From Cylindrodendrum hubeiense (taxonomy: Eukaryota > Ascomycota > Sordariomycetes > Hypocreales > Nectriaceae): DNA of 40,853 nt. The position numbers and the translations under genes were made by a program. The stretch lies in assembly GCA_014621425.1 (NCBI GenBank), contig JAANBB010000370.1, positions 1 through 40,853 of the forward strand. The letters run 5' to 3'. Shown here in pieces: positions 1 to 11,652 of this stretch (position 1 is its first letter; the number at the start of each line of letters is the position of its first letter). Below the pieces are notes generated by a model. The model saw only the letters and a program-made list of their open reading frames with translations. It made no database searches and was not told the DNA's origin.

Positions 1-908
1 ACTTCACATACACGCACCCACGCACGTACCCAGCCAACCCCAATCCACGGCCAACCCACTCGGCCAGCCCATCCCATGCACTCGGCGCCGCCCACGTAGC
101 CCGCCATCCCCTTGCCTCACTCCCTCGCGCGCTTGCTCCCTCCCGTTCGCTCCCGGGCATGCGGCCAAATCCTCGCTTGTCTCAGACCTCCTGGGCTCCA
201 GCTCTCACCGTGTCCGGCTGAGGGGCTTATTCCGGTTGGACAATCCCCCGTCCCGATCGGAAACTAGGAGGGGGACACCCGGGACGACGCATGGAAGATG
301 GCCGCGGGCCTCCGTAGTCCCGGGAATCTGCATGGGCCATGGAGAGATACGGAGCCGGGTCCAACCATGCATTCAGACCTCGGACGTTGTTTGAACAGTC
401 GGTCAGCAAATGAGTATCAGTCGATGCCATGACGGGACCTGGATGGACAGGGCACCTGTGCAAGAGCCACCACGAGCCACGAGCCACGAGCCACGATCCA
501 CGATCCACGAATGGAAAGATGCGTTTGCGCCTTGATGCTCGGCGCTTCTGCAACTCCCCGTCTAAACGAGCAGTAGCACCGAATATCGGCGAGACTGACA
601 CCTCACCTCACCTCTCCGTTTCCGTGTTGATGTAATGATTGTCCGTCCGAGGTGTAGGGTGTCTGTATGCATTATCCATTCTCCATTATCAAAGAGTCAC
701 CAGCAGCAAATGCAAGTGCAATCGCAATCGCAACAACACGTCAGTCCAGATATGTGTGTGGGTATCCACGAAACATCAAATTGATTTCATCCCAATGTAT
801 CGTTATCGACATGCCATGCCTTGCCTCTTTTCAAGGAGCCCGGAACTCAGAATCATAAATGCTCCCCACCCAAACGCCGGATCAACCCAAGTCTATCGCT
901 AGCACCAG
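1..908. other. Non-coding flank downstream of PNO1
   Basis: No reading frame here resembles a protein. The left end is C-rich and low in complexity. Around 470-510 there is a short degenerate tandem array of the 7-base unit CCACGAG/CCACGAT, about six copies. The part next to 908 is presumably the PNO1 3' untranslated region. I see no RNA gene or transposon remnant. Confidence 0.6.
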
Positions 909-1796
909 CTAGAAGCGCTCCTTCATTCGCGCAGCCACCGTCCTCAAGTTGCCATAGACCTTTCCAGGGGGCTTTCCGAGAATCAAGCTGACGACAGACT
1001 CGCGAGCAATGTGAATGTTCTTGAATCCACCCAGAATGTGGATCTTGGAATCAGCGAGAACGATTCGGGTCCGGCTGGCGTTCTCAATCGCAAACTTGGT
1101 CTTTCCGTCCTTGCCGGCAATACGACCAATAGCTCGGGCCCCACTGTCGCCGTGCATCGTCCTCACATCCTTGATCTCAAAGGTCTCGATGTACAGGTCG
1201 TCGAGTCGGAGCAGGGCGATGGCGTCGTCCACATCAAAGCCCAGGGTGAAGGCCTTGACAAAGTCCTCGCCCTTTTGAAGCGCACCCGTGTCCGAAGTGT
1301 GCTTCGAAGTCCTCAGCTCGATGGTCTTCCGCTTGATGTTCATTCGGCATTGCAGCTTCAGGTGCTCGACGAGAGGAGGGTAGATGGTAGGCCACGACTT
1401 CTTCAGCGGCGTCATTCGGTGAGGGGGGATAGGGATCTTGCGAGTCTCGACTCGGGTAACAGGGTCCTGCAATCATTGTTAGAGCCATGGTCTGCTGCGT
1501 CTGTTTGAGATGATCTTACAATGTCCTTGGCCGGCGCGAATCGAGGCCGTCCCTCCTCATCAATGGCCATCCCATCGTCGCTGCCCTCTTCCACAATCGC
1601 AAAGGCGCTGCCATCCTCAGGCAGAACATCTGGCGCATCTAACAAGAATTCTTCATCGTTGTCTGGACAGGACGTCAGCACACGCTGAGCCATCGGTTGG
1701 ATTTGGAAGGGTTTTTTTTATTTTACCTGCTGGGAGTGGAACACTGGTGGCAAGCGGGGTATCTTCCGCCTGCTTCAGGGCGGTTGGCGCAGGCAT
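909..1796 (-). CDS. PNO1: Pno1/Dim2, KH-domain RNA-binding protein of pre-40S ribosome assembly
   Basis: Three exons on the minus strand, 1796-1727, 1662-1520 and 1466-909, joined through GTAAAA..CAG and GTAAGA..CAG introns, give 256 residues, the usual fungal length. Residues 72-256 match the Pno1/Dim2 family throughout: the basic PIPPHRMTPLKKSWPTIYPP stretch, then a degenerate first KH fold, then a second KH domain at about 178-235 with the loop RIAGKDGKT (186-194). The N-terminal 70 residues are acidic and variable, as is usual. In yeast Dim2/Pno1 binds the 3' end of 18S pre-rRNA, acts with the Nob1 nuclease and recruits the Dim1 dimethyltransferase, in nucleolus and cytoplasm. I chose the start MPAPTALKQ over an in-frame ATG 14 codons upstream (1838) because, as I recall, fungal relatives begin this way. 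The gene is divergent from the MDM31 gene, with about 0.4 kb between the starts. Confidence 0.93.
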
Positions 1797-2203
1797 GTTG
1801 GCGACAACCACGGAAGATGAGCAAGATTTGATCGACAATGTAAGGCGACAAGAGCACAGGCAGGTTTTTCGAGGCGCGCAACGTAGAAAATGGTCGTGGT
1901 CGGGATCACATCAAAGTATGAAGGTCGGTGGTGGGGGCTCGGGAACGACTTTCACACACCGATCAAAAATTTGTGGTTTCTTATCGCGGCTTATCGATTG
2001 GCCCGGCCTCCGAGAGGCAACGGCGCGTCATGGAGTGACTTTTCCACGGCTGGTGCTACTGCTTGCATTGCTGAACTAGCTGCCAACTCCTGCTCCGTCT
2101 CCCACTCCCGCTCCAACCTTGCACCTTCAACCTCGCCGTGAGGAATCTGCCCGTCACATCTCTGGTGCCATCTTTGTCCTGGAGGCAGGCACCATGTGCT
2201 GGA
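1797..2203. promoter_or_regulatory. Shared divergent promoter region, PNO1 / MDM31
   Basis: About 407 bp separate the two start codons and carry no gene. The region must hold both transcription start sites and both 5' leaders. I see no clear TATA box. The MDM31 frame is open back to 2138, but the only start codon there is GTG, so I treat that part as leader. An out-of-frame ATG at 2194 lies 10 bases before the chosen MDM31 ATG and could lower its translation. Confidence 0.5.
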
Positions 2204-4480
2204 ATGATGGCTAAGGGCATTCCCTCACTCTCCATCTGGCGCCGCTTCGGGATATCCATCCCCACTATATCCGAATCCTCGCCAGCTCTCCGCGTCTTCC
2301 CATCAGCTGGTCGACCATCGCCAGCATCACCGAAGCCGATCTTACCCTCGACGCACCGATTCAGTCATAACAAACCGATATGGGAACCCCTCAGTCGAGG
2401 TCGAAGCTCCGGAATATGCACAACCGAACTCCCAATCACACCTCACCGACGGCTTCTAGGCCTTCGAGGGATCACCTTCGCTGGGCGCCCAATCCCTCCT
2501 TTAAATACACGAGGCACAAGCTACGGTCCGACTCACTCTCCTCCCTGGATACAACAGCATAGATGTTACAGCGACGATGGAAAAGCGCCCAGATGTTCCT
2601 GTGGTAAGGGAACTACGGAAAAGCATCCCGAGCAGGCAAAGATTGCGAATCATGCCAACAATATAGAAACCCCGGTTGCAAAGGAAGCGCCGAAGGGAAA
2701 CCCAAACGTTGCACCCGAAACTGAAAAGACCGTGTTGCCAGGTGCAGATTCCGAATCAATCGCCTCATCCATGTCCAAGTATCTGCATCTTCCGCCTCTT
2801 CCCAGGATGCCCCATCGACCAACTAAGGAGGAGCTCCTCGCCGCAGCCAATGGGTTCTGGGACAGATTGAAGGTCCGGCTCAAGTGGATGTCTATCAGGA
2901 GCATGAGGCCATGGAATGCTGATGAATGGGGGGCGTTCGTATCATGGTTCATGTTGGGTCACATTGTCTGGATCCTGCTGGGAACGACCACCTTCTTCTC
3001 CATCATCATCTTTTCGATCAACACCGTACTTGCTCAAGGTATTGCAGTCCCTTCATAAAATCTTGAGTAATTTTTGGCTAACCGAATTATAGAAACACTA
3101 GCCCAGTGGATTGGCGACTACCTGACTCAATCCGCCGGCATCACAGTCATCTTTGAGTCTGCCATTGTCCCTAAATGGCGCGATGGCGTCATCTCCTTCC
3201 GAAATGTGTTCGTCTCTCGCCGACCAGGCCAAGGTGAATCGTCCGTCAGCAAGGGGTCCTCGGATGCCGCTGCAGTTGCCGCTGCAGACCGATTAGCCAA
3301 ACCAGATAACTCCGCTGAAGAAGACGACGGCAACTACACCCAATTTGATGTAACCATTGCAACTGTCAATGTTACATTATCTTTCCTGAATTGGTGGAAC
3401 GGGAAAGGCCTCCTGCAAGACGTCGAAGTCAAGGGCGTGCGGGGTGTTATTGACCGTACATCGGTGGTTTGGCCCCAACAGCTGCTGCCCCCATTATCAT
3501 ACCGCCATGAACATCAACCCGGAGACTTCGAGATTGAGAAATTCAAGATGGAGGATCTTTTGCTCACCGTCCATCAGCCTGCTGGTTTCCGACCATTCTC
3601 CGTCAGCATCTTCTCATGCGAATTGCCACAACTCCGAAAACAGTGGCTTTTTTACGATTTTCTCTCAGCCAACCACATGTCTGGCTCTTTCGACGGCTCG
3701 TTATTCACAATACATCCCAGACAAGTTCATGGTGTCGTTCCTAGCCAAGACCAAGCTTCGTTATTGGGATTTGGGGACCCAAAGGCGTGGAAGAAGTTCA
3801 GCAGACTTCGAATCGATGGCCTAAAAATTGACCACCTCAACCGCGGGGTCGAGGGTCCCTTTGGCTGGATCTACGAGGGGAACGTTGATATCGTTGCAGA
3901 TGTCATGTTCCCGGCTGATACTGACGAGGGAATTACCAAAGTGATGACAGACTTTTATGACCAACTCGAAGAAGTCGTCATCCAGAATCGTCACCGGTTC
4001 CTCAGGAACGTTCGAGAGCAAGCTCCTGCGCTCCTCACCTCCGGCCACCTCTCAGACTCTGGTATGGACCAGAGCGACGATCTACCGGAAAAGGCCCCCC
4101 CTGAGGACGAACGTCGGTACCTCATCATGGACCTCCGCATTCACATGAACGACGTCAAAGCAGCGGTACCCTTGTTCACTAAGGATATGTCGTATGTGAA
4201 CCAGGCCATGGTCCGCCCCATCGTGGCATACATCAATGCAAAAAAGACATACATCCCGATTGGCTGCCGTATCGTCAAGCGAGCCAGCGACTTTGAAGGC
4301 AGCTGGTCCATTTTCGACTGCGGACTCATGAATGATATGTCTGCTGAGACGTACGTGGCCTTCGCCAAGGATGTCGAGGACCAGCAAAGTCGCGTACGAC
4401 GATTCAAGAAGGTCGGCTTCTGGACGCTGTCACTAGCCGTCCACGCCCTCTTCATGGGAATGGCGGGCAATGTTGTCTGA
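2204..4480 (+). CDS. MDM31: Mdm31/Mdm32-family mitochondrial inner-membrane protein
   Basis: Two exons, 2204-3038 and 3093-4480, joined by a 54-bp intron (GTATTG..TATAG), give about 740 residues. The first ~150 residues are rich in Arg and Ser with few acidic residues and end in a CYSDD segment, as expected of a long mitochondrial presequence. A hydrophobic segment (WGAFVSWFMLGHIVWILLG and following) lies at about 245-270. The large body after the intron, starting ETLAQWIGDYLTQSAGITV, is the conserved Mdm31/32 domain. A second hydrophobic segment (FWTLSLAVHALFMGMAG) closes the C-terminus. Yeast Mdm31 and Mdm32 sit in the inner membrane and are needed for normal mitochondrial shape, inheritance and mtDNA maintenance. 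The start is the first in-frame ATG; MM at 2204/2207 leaves the choice open by one codon. The protein is longer than yeast Mdm31 mainly because of the N-terminal region, which is the least certain part. Confidence 0.88.
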
Positions 4481-5384
4481 GCTGAATGCTAGCTCACTCC
4501 ACTCTACTCTATTGGTTTTGGTTTTGGTTAAGACGAGGTGTCAACGAACTCACGCGCGACGCTGTACATATTTATTTGGGACGGGATAAGACGGGGATGT
4601 GCTAACGGAAAGGATTCGGAGTCGGGTTTGTGCAGGACGGGGAATTTCCCGAGGAGTTTACCGGGTTTGATTTTTGAATGAAGAATTGTCCCATGGTGGC
4701 CACCAAACTCTTGACGTTAGGTGGCCATGATGGTGGCTGATGAAGATACCCCTGCCACGCCAAACATGTTCATCAAGAGAGCGTCAGTTGTGCAGTGTGC
4801 ACGTGGAAACGATTGGACATCTGCATTAATTTGCAGAGATTTTTGACATAGAATCAATCAGATGTATGCTTGCGTTCTGAAGGTCCCCATATGATCAAAC
4901 TGTGAGGAATCACCCGTCGGGATCCGAGACCCCGCGCGGTTTAAAGAGTCTTGTCTAAACGCCTATGCAAACAACGCAGATGCATGAAAGGACCATTTAA
5001 AGGTCCAAGCAAAACCCATTCTTATCAGAAACCCCCCATCCTCACTTTAACTCACCATCCATTCACCATTACCTCTCCCTCCAACTGCACCACCCTCCCA
5101 ATGCCTCCCAGACACTGCGCTGACATCTGCCCGTGTGCTCGGGCGCGTCGGAGCGGTGCCATGGAAATTGGCGTGCAGGAGGAGGGCTTCGTCGGGATGT
5201 TGCATCTTTCTTACCATATGGGAAAAGGTAGACTCGCTAGGCGCGGCCTGGGATGCAAAGCCCGGCACTGAAGGTGTCGACGCGGTGTAAGTGGCGGAGG
5301 TGTCGCATGGCTCTGTAGCCGTATAGAAAGCTCCTTCACATAAAATCATCACTGAAGACATGGTTAGCATCAGATATCGCCTTG
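4481..5384. other. Intergenic region between convergent MDM31 and HCR1
   Basis: About 0.9 kb holds the 3' ends of two convergent genes. No open frame here looks like protein, and I see no RNA gene. Composition is unremarkable. Confidence 0.6.
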
Positions 5385-6470
5385 TCATGGATCAGGGGGT
5401 ACAAACTCTCCGAAGCCATCATCTTCGTACGTATGGACGTCGGCGGCGTTGGCGCGGCCAGTGACAAGGGAAGTCTTGGTCTTAGCGGCCTTGGTCTTCT
5501 TGCCTCCCTTGTCCGCAGCTTTCTCTTCCTTCAACTTCTCGTTGCTGAGGGCAGTGAGAGCGCTGGCAAGTTTCTTGATTTGCTCGCTGGGCATGTCACG
5601 AGCCAGGGTCTTGGTGAATTCCTGAAGGAAGAGGCTGTAATGGGCCTTCTTAGAGTGGGCGGCGATGACAGGGCCGACGGTCACGCGAAGGACTTCGAAC
5701 TGACCCTTCGTCTTTGGGTCGAAGAGGGGTAGCTTAGCGATATCGACAGTGTTGGTAGGGTCCTTGCTGTCGATAACGACGGCAGCAGTCTTTGTCTTGG
5801 CACGACCGGCGCTCATACCAGCGTCTCCAAACATGTCGGCGGCGTGAGCCAAGTCGGCATCCTGTTCGGTGCGGCGGAGACGCTCACGGCGATCGGCCTC
5901 GGTCTCATCTTCATAGTCATCATCGTCCCCTGCCAATGCATTATTGACGGCACGCTTGGCCTTGAGCTGACTGATGCGTTCGCTCTTGGGCACCTTTTTG
6001 GCGGCAGCCTCGGCGTCAGCCTTGGCCTTCACTTCGGCAGCCTTCTTAGCCTTCTCACGCTCTACTTCGGAGTCGTCGGCATCCCACGAGTCGAGAACCT
6101 GGCGGTAGAGGAATGGCCATCAGTCTGGGGAATTATGGTATGAGAGGGGTGCGCGATATGTGACTTACATCGCTGTCATCTTCCTCGTCGTCAAACTTGC
6201 GGCGAACGGCGACACCAGGAACAGCAACAGGGGGGGTGGAAGACGAGCTATCAGAGTCGCTCTCCTCGTCGTCTATAAGAGAAGCGGGTTAGCTCGAGGT
6301 TGCGAGATAAATGGAGGGTCTTGGCAAAGGTTGAAGGGCGGGCATCTTGCGACGACCCCGCGGACGGGAGGAGAGGATAGGGGCATCTCGCGAGGTACGA
6401 AGACGTTGTATTCTGGAGAGGGCGGGAAATACGAGAGTGGTGATGTCTTACCCCACTGCTTGGGAGGCAT
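5385..6470 (-). CDS. HCR1: eIF3j/Hcr1, translation initiation factor 3 subunit J
   Basis: Three minus-strand exons, 6470-6452 (only 19 coding bases, MPPKQW plus one base), 6272-6169 and 6098-5385, give 278 residues, close to the family norm. Splice sites are GTAAGA..TATAG and GTAAGT..GCCAG. Features are the MPPKQW start typical of fungal eIF3j, an acidic Asp/Ser-rich N-terminal third with the conserved VLDSWDADDSE segment, a Lys/Ala-rich helical region (about 60-100), and the conserved core ending in a Lys-rich tail and DDGFGEFVPPDP. eIF3j/Hcr1 binds the 40S subunit near the decoding site and eIF3, aids mRNA recruitment and termination, and in yeast also supports 20S pre-rRNA processing. PNO1, 3.6 kb away, acts on the same 40S precursor, but I read nothing into that spacing. 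Confidence 0.93.
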
Positions 6471-8709
6471 GATGTCCGGTCGTTGAAATGTGGTGAATTT
6501 TGGTGTAAATTTGTGTGGGCTCGTGTCGTTCCGTCGTGGGCGTCGGAACTGTTTAGGATCGAGATGGATGGAGTTGTGATTCGACTAGGACAGAGAGACG
6601 CAGGCAGCGAGGTTTAAAGGCGACGGCGAGGCCGGTTCTAGGAGGAGAAGAGGATGAGGTTTGTGGTCGGATCCGAGAACGGTGGAAGGGAAGAGAGGGT
6701 TAAGTTCGGGTCAGGCACAAAGACAGGCAGTAGAGGCACCCAATTATGGCTGTGACGGTGGCCGCCTGAACCCGATCAACGGCGGCGCAAGGGAGGGGCC
6801 GCCGAGGGACGAGAAGCAAGGAAGGAGGGGCAGCAACTGGCGCATCCCACTTCGTGACTGGAGGGGTAAATTCTTTTTTTCTGGCGCTTTTTCTTTTTGC
6901 TTTATTATAGCGCGTCAGCGTGCTATTAATGAACTACCAACATCTCGCGTGCACGCGTCCAGCCATTCACTGGGAGTGGCACGGATCATGATGATGTTCT
7001 TATTGATGACGGCCAGCGCTTTGGACACTTGGGTGAAGTCCCATGTTTTTATCTTTGGGTTCCCATGTTGGAGGGCCTCGTCCTTTATAGGTAATTATTA
7101 GTCCAAGGAAAGGAAGCACATCCACATCTATATCCACATCTATCCTGGTCGTCACTCATAGACGCATTCTCCTGCCACCAGGCGTCACGCGCCAACGAAA
7201 GCAGTCCCGAAGACGGCGCGCCAAGGGATGCCGCTTCCTCCCAGCTGTACCGGGTTTGCACTGTGGCCACCGTCGAGGAATCAGGGTCGCCGACTCGGTG
7301 ATTCAAGTGAGGTATTTGACAGGCACAGCACTGGCCTTCGGGGACCATGACGTCCGTGTGAGGACTCTGATGAGTCACCTGTTGGGCAAGTCGAGATTTC
7401 GTTACGCAAGTCTATTTACATGGAGGCCCTCATCCTGTGCCGCCCCCTGCGGCCCCCGGGCGCCTTTTGCGGCCGTTGCGGCCGTTGCGGCCACTACGGC
7501 ATTGCCGTCATGACAGCCCGCTTTGAGCCCGCTTTGAGCCCGCTTTGCTGTTTTGTTCAAGTCGTCCATAATCACTTGCATGCGAGGGAGAGTGCGAGTG
7601 CGAGAGCGAGAGGATGCTATCCAAGTTGAATTTTGAACGCTCACTTACACCCTGTTTTCTGACTCGCTGACCTGCTCGTACAAGGCAGTGGAAGTATGCT
7701 GCGTAACGCAACGGCCATCCCGTATCTGAGGTGTGCCATACTGTGCATATGCAGCCACTCTACGCAACCCTACGTAACTCATGGCATTTCGTCAATCTCC
7801 ATACTACCCAGACCAAGCAAGGCGCCGTTCTTCTACCCTGAGGGTGCTTTAATTATACCCTAGCGTAATATATCCCCTTTTCCAGATCCTGGGCAAGGAA
7901 CAAGGCCCATGATGCCTTGTTGCCAAAGTGGATGTTAGAGACTTCCAAGTCATGATGAGCTTGAGTCAGTGCAGAGCATGCTGGCGGAAAGCCTCGTATC
8001 TACCCCGAAGCCGTCCTTGCCATGACCGCATGGATGCTGATTGGAAAAGCCTCAATAGAGTAAGCATTACTCCTCAGCCGGTGCATGAAAAATTACGAAT
8101 TATTCCCCAGATGGGCAAGAGGTTCATCTTCACCCCAGTTTAATAAGTGAGCTGAGGCGTGCAAAGATAGGCAATCCACGACCCCCATGCTCCGACGTAC
8201 TCGTGACCATCACGGCTCCGTTCCCTCATCAAATCACAGATCGACGATTCGAGGATGACCTCGCGGCTTCGCTTCGAAAGGAAGCGCGAGCACGGCGCGA
8301 GACAAGAAATCTTTTTTGATAAACTTGTTCTGGGGGATGCGTCTCTGGCGACTCGTTTATTTGTCCTGTTTAGGTCATCCGTCGCCCAAATCCGGCCAAA
8401 TCCGACCGCGCCCGCCAGCTAGCCAGCCACTCCCGACTCCTCCCGATGGCACTCTCACGTGGCCGCCCAAACAACCCTCTGACGAACACCATGCCCTGTC
8501 CGCCTTTGAGCCTCACGACCCGCCGCCCGCGGAGAAGCCCAGGCGCTCACCGAGACCATCCGGTCTGTCTTCGTGGGCTCGTGCCGCATCTAGACAGCTA
8601 GGTTTCTGCTAGCGTATAGGCATTCCGCTCATACTTGCTCCCGGACAATGGGCGCGGAGCTGTCGCCGTGTAAGACTTAGATCGCTCGTGCTTGGCTCCG
8701 AGACTCCCG
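6471..8709. other. Intergenic region upstream of HCR1 and AOX
   Basis: HCR1 and AOX diverge across about 2.4 kb. The open frames here (for example 6661-7101 plus and 7085-7378 minus) have no family resemblance and look like chance frames in GC-rich DNA. Around 7469-7493 a 9-base unit GCGGCCGTT is repeated, and around 7518-7550 a unit close to CCCGCTTTGAG occurs three times. The AOX promoter lies at the right end. Confidence 0.55.
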
Positions 8710-8718
8710 TATATATAA
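8698..8718 (+). promoter_or_regulatory. AOX core promoter: CCG-N6-CCG direct repeat and TATA box
   Basis: TATATATAA at 8710-8718 is the best TATA box in the window, 153 bp before the AOX start codon. Immediately upstream, CCG at 8698-8700 and CCG at 8707-8709 form a direct repeat (CGG-N6-CGG on the other strand). A further CGG at 8655 and CCG at 8666 lie just upstream. Paired CGG triplets are the usual targets of Zn2Cys6 factors, and Neurospora aod-1 is induced by the zinc-cluster pair AOD2/AOD5 through a CGG-repeat element. Assigning that role here is inference; the spacing I see is 6. Confidence 0.5.
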
Positions 8719-8740
8719 GGCTGCTCCAACTTTGTCAGGC

Positions 8741-8839
8741 ATGAACATCTTGCTGTGCTGTATACTGTATCCCACAATCACAAGCCTCCTTTTGGCATTG
8801 TTCGAAATACCCACACACATTGTATCAAGACTTGACTAG
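8741..8839 (+). other. Possible upstream ORF in the AOX leader
   Basis: An ATG 23 bases after the TATA box opens a 32-codon frame that closes with TAG 31 bases before the AOX start. Whether it is in the mRNA depends on the transcription start, which would be expected at about 8740-8750, so the ATG may be just outside. No conserved peptide is recognisable. Confidence 0.25.
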
Positions 8840-8870
8840 TCCTCTCTCCAAAGTCCTCCTATTCGCCTCG

Positions 8871-10082
8871 ATGCTCTCTACTCAGATCCATACCCACGCC
8901 CACGTCTCGAGACAAGCTGCTCAGCTGGGTAAAGCTGCAGCGCTTGGCTTCGTTCGTTCGGCCTCGTCCTCTTCTTCCTCCGTTCTTCGATCCCCAGCTG
9001 GGCTAAGATTGGCCTGCGCTACGTACCAACACCACCAGTCCTCACGGGCATTCTCGACAACTTCCGCTGCTCAACTCCGTGACTTCTTTCCAGCCAAGGA
9101 TACTACCCATATCCAGACTACCAAGCCAGCATGGCCTCACCACACTCAATCCTACGAGGACATGCTTGCGGTCGTCCCCGCCCATCGGAAACCTCGTGGA
9201 ATGGGCGACTGGGCGGCCTGGAAGCTTGTGCGATTTGCCAGATACTGCATGGACAAAGCTACAGGCATGGACCGTGCTCAACAGGTCGATAAGAAGAACC
9301 CAACCACTGCCATTGAAGCAGCTAAGCCCTTGACTGAAGCACAATGGGTACGTGTCTTCCTCTCACGCAATCTGATTCCATTGACACTAGAGGACTAACA
9401 TGTGGCGCCAGTTGATTCGATTCATCTTCCTCGAAAGCATTGCCGGTGTGCCGGGAATGGTTGGCGGAATGCTACGCCATCTCGGCAGCCTTCGCCGAAT
9501 GAAGCGAGACAACGGCTGGATCGAAACCCTCCTCGAGGAGAGCTACAACGAGCGAATGCACCTATTGACGTTCATGAAGATGTGCGAACCTGGATGGTTC
9601 ATGAAGATGATGATAATCGGCGCGCAAGGCGTCTTCTTCAACGGACTCTTCGTTGCGTACCTCATCTCGCCCAAGATTGTGCACCGCTTTGTCGGATACC
9701 TTGAGGAGGAGGCTGTCCACACTTACACGCGAAGCATCAAGGAAATTGAGGATGGCCACCTCCCCAAGTGGACTGACCCCGAGTTTCGCATTCCCGACAT
9801 TGCCATTCAGGTGAGCCACCCATGCAAACACTTACACGGAGCTGCACATATGCTGACAAAGATGGTAACCAGTATTGGAACATGCCCAAGGACCACCACA
9901 CCATGAAGCATCTCATTCTCTACATCCGAGCCGACGAAGCAGTCCACCGCGGCGTCAACCACACCCTGGGCAACCTCAACCAAGAAGAGGACCCGAACCC
10001 ATTTGTTAGCGAGTTCAAGGACCGCGATATCCCAAAGCCTGCCCTCCAGCCGGCTGGATACGAGCGTGCTGATGTTATCTAA
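8871..10082 (+). CDS. AOX1: Alternative oxidase, mitochondrial
   Basis: Three exons, 8871-9347, 9412-9810 and 9873-10082, give 361 residues, the size of Neurospora AOD-1. Introns begin GTACGT and GTGAGC and end CCAG. The N-terminus is a Ser/Arg-rich presequence ending near [16 protein letters not shown]. The di-iron core is intact: Glu167 in FLESIAG, Glu206 and His209 in NERMHLL, the LEEEAVHTY motif near 256-264, and Glu314/His317 in [13 protein letters not shown] is an interfacial protein on the matrix side of the inner membrane that oxidises ubiquinol and reduces O2 to water, bypassing complexes III and IV without pumping protons. Fungal AOX is typically induced when the cytochrome pathway is blocked, which fits the TATA box and CCG repeat upstream. 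Start: first in-frame ATG; earlier codons in the frame are not ATG. Confidence 0.96.
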
Positions 10083-11626
10083 GTCTCGGCACAGCACAGC
10101 TCTGATGACACTCCGCACTTCTTGCTCCACGCAATCTGTATTAAAAGTCCGTTACTTTTGTTCACGCGTGGGAAGAAAAAAAAAGGGCGCATGTAGGATA
10201 GATGGATGATACCACTGGGTACCGGCGTTATGAGCCCCAAGGCGTTTTGTGTTTGTCTTTCCTTCGTCTTATTTCTCTGTGTTGTTAGATGGCTTTGGGG
10301 TCCCAAATCCCAACTCTTTGTATAAGCACAAGTTCCACAGCACTTTAGTTAATCGGCCTAGGACCATATGGTTTGGCGCCATGGAACTTTCTAAAATCAG
10401 GAACACGATTTTCGAACCAGTGAAGATCCAATTCCAGTGTGGCTGTGAAAATTATGAACTCACTACTGAGCAGGCGTGTGCAAGGCAGAATGGACCACGG
10501 CTTACTACAAGATGGATGCAGTTCGTCGTCATCGACAGATCCTCTTGCAGGCGCTGATCAGTCAGATGTGTCAGACCACAAAGGGGCCTTGCACAAATGC
10601 ACCGCCTCAGCAGAAATGGTTGCCTTACAAGCGGGATGGCCTCACCACTGACCGCCGCCTCACTCTTCAGGCCGAATGTGCAGTGTGGCTTTTGAAAAAG
10701 TGTATGAGATTGCCAACTGAGGCTGGCGGCGCTCATTGACGGAGCTGGTGAAGTTGCTCCGAGAGTGACATGGGGGAGAAAGTAGCGCGTGAGTGGGACT
10801 CATCAATGGGGGATCTACAAGTACGGAGTACGGCGGTACGAGCTATGTCTCTTGACCTACCTATTCCGGTGCGAACATGGTTAAGCTTCTTTTGGGCCGC
10901 GTAACCGCAGTACGATCGAAAGCCCTACGAAGGCTTGGGATGTGCAGCGGGCAGCTGAAACTGATGTCATCGAGGCAGGCATCGGTCAGTGGGAATAACT
11001 GGGGAGCATCGGGTCTCGTTCCGGGGGTGATATCCAGTGCTGAGTATCCACCAACATCAGCAGCACCAGCATTAGCAGCACGGCAGCTCCAGCATCTCTG
11101 TGTCTGTAGGCCCTCGCCTCGCCTCGTAGAACACAATAGAGTAGGGCACCGCAGCACAGCCTTGAGTTGTGGGGAACCAGCAGATCCCATCGCGGGCCGC
11201 GTGTAAGGCTGGGGCGGAGTCGCATGGAACAGAGTAGCTCGGCAGCTTGGGCGAACGGACAGTAGTCGAGACAGACATAAGCTGGTGATGGTCCTCGCGG
11301 CGATGTCTGCTTGTGGGTTTAGTTCGGGATTTCTGAAGCACACCACAGCTCCGCAGTGCAGAGCGCGTATTCTCTAACACGCCCCCACACCCAGCCTCAC
11401 GTCTTGGAGGGGAGGATGCCGATAGGTAGGGGCCGTTTGGAGGGGGCGGTGTTGGCAGAAGGATCCATTTGATATGGGGATCTAGTGCTTCAGGGATCCA
11501 GAACCACCGCCGGGGCCCGGACAAATCTTATTCTATTCTTGTGCATGCTGTGACGAGATGAGATGAAGATGAATAATGGACGGGGACCTGGCCGATGGGG
11601 ACGTGAGGAGCCGGTCGCGCATTGGA

Positions 11627-11652
11627 GGCGAGGCGAGGCGAGGCGAGGCGCA
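11627..11652 (+). repeat. GAGGC pentamer microsatellite ending in a CDRE-like octamer
   Basis: Five tandem GAGGC units run into GAGGCGCA (11645-11652), which fits the yeast Crz1 target GNGGC(G/T)CA. It lies about 2.5 kb upstream of the CRZ1 start codon, so it is either a chance product of the repeat or a distal autoregulatory site. Confidence 0.5.

Noticed and set aside
1797..1838. Upstream in-frame ATG of PNO1 adding 14 residues
   Set aside because: The MPAPTALKQ start is the form I recall from fungal relatives, and the added residues look like leader.
2138..2203. In-frame extension of MDM31 upstream of the first ATG
   Set aside because: The only start codon in it is GTG; the extension adds no recognisable sequence, so 2204 was used.
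10381..10557. 58-codon ATG frame downstream of AOX
   Set aside because: It looks somewhat protein-like but has no recognisable family, no partner exon and a position consistent with non-coding DNA.
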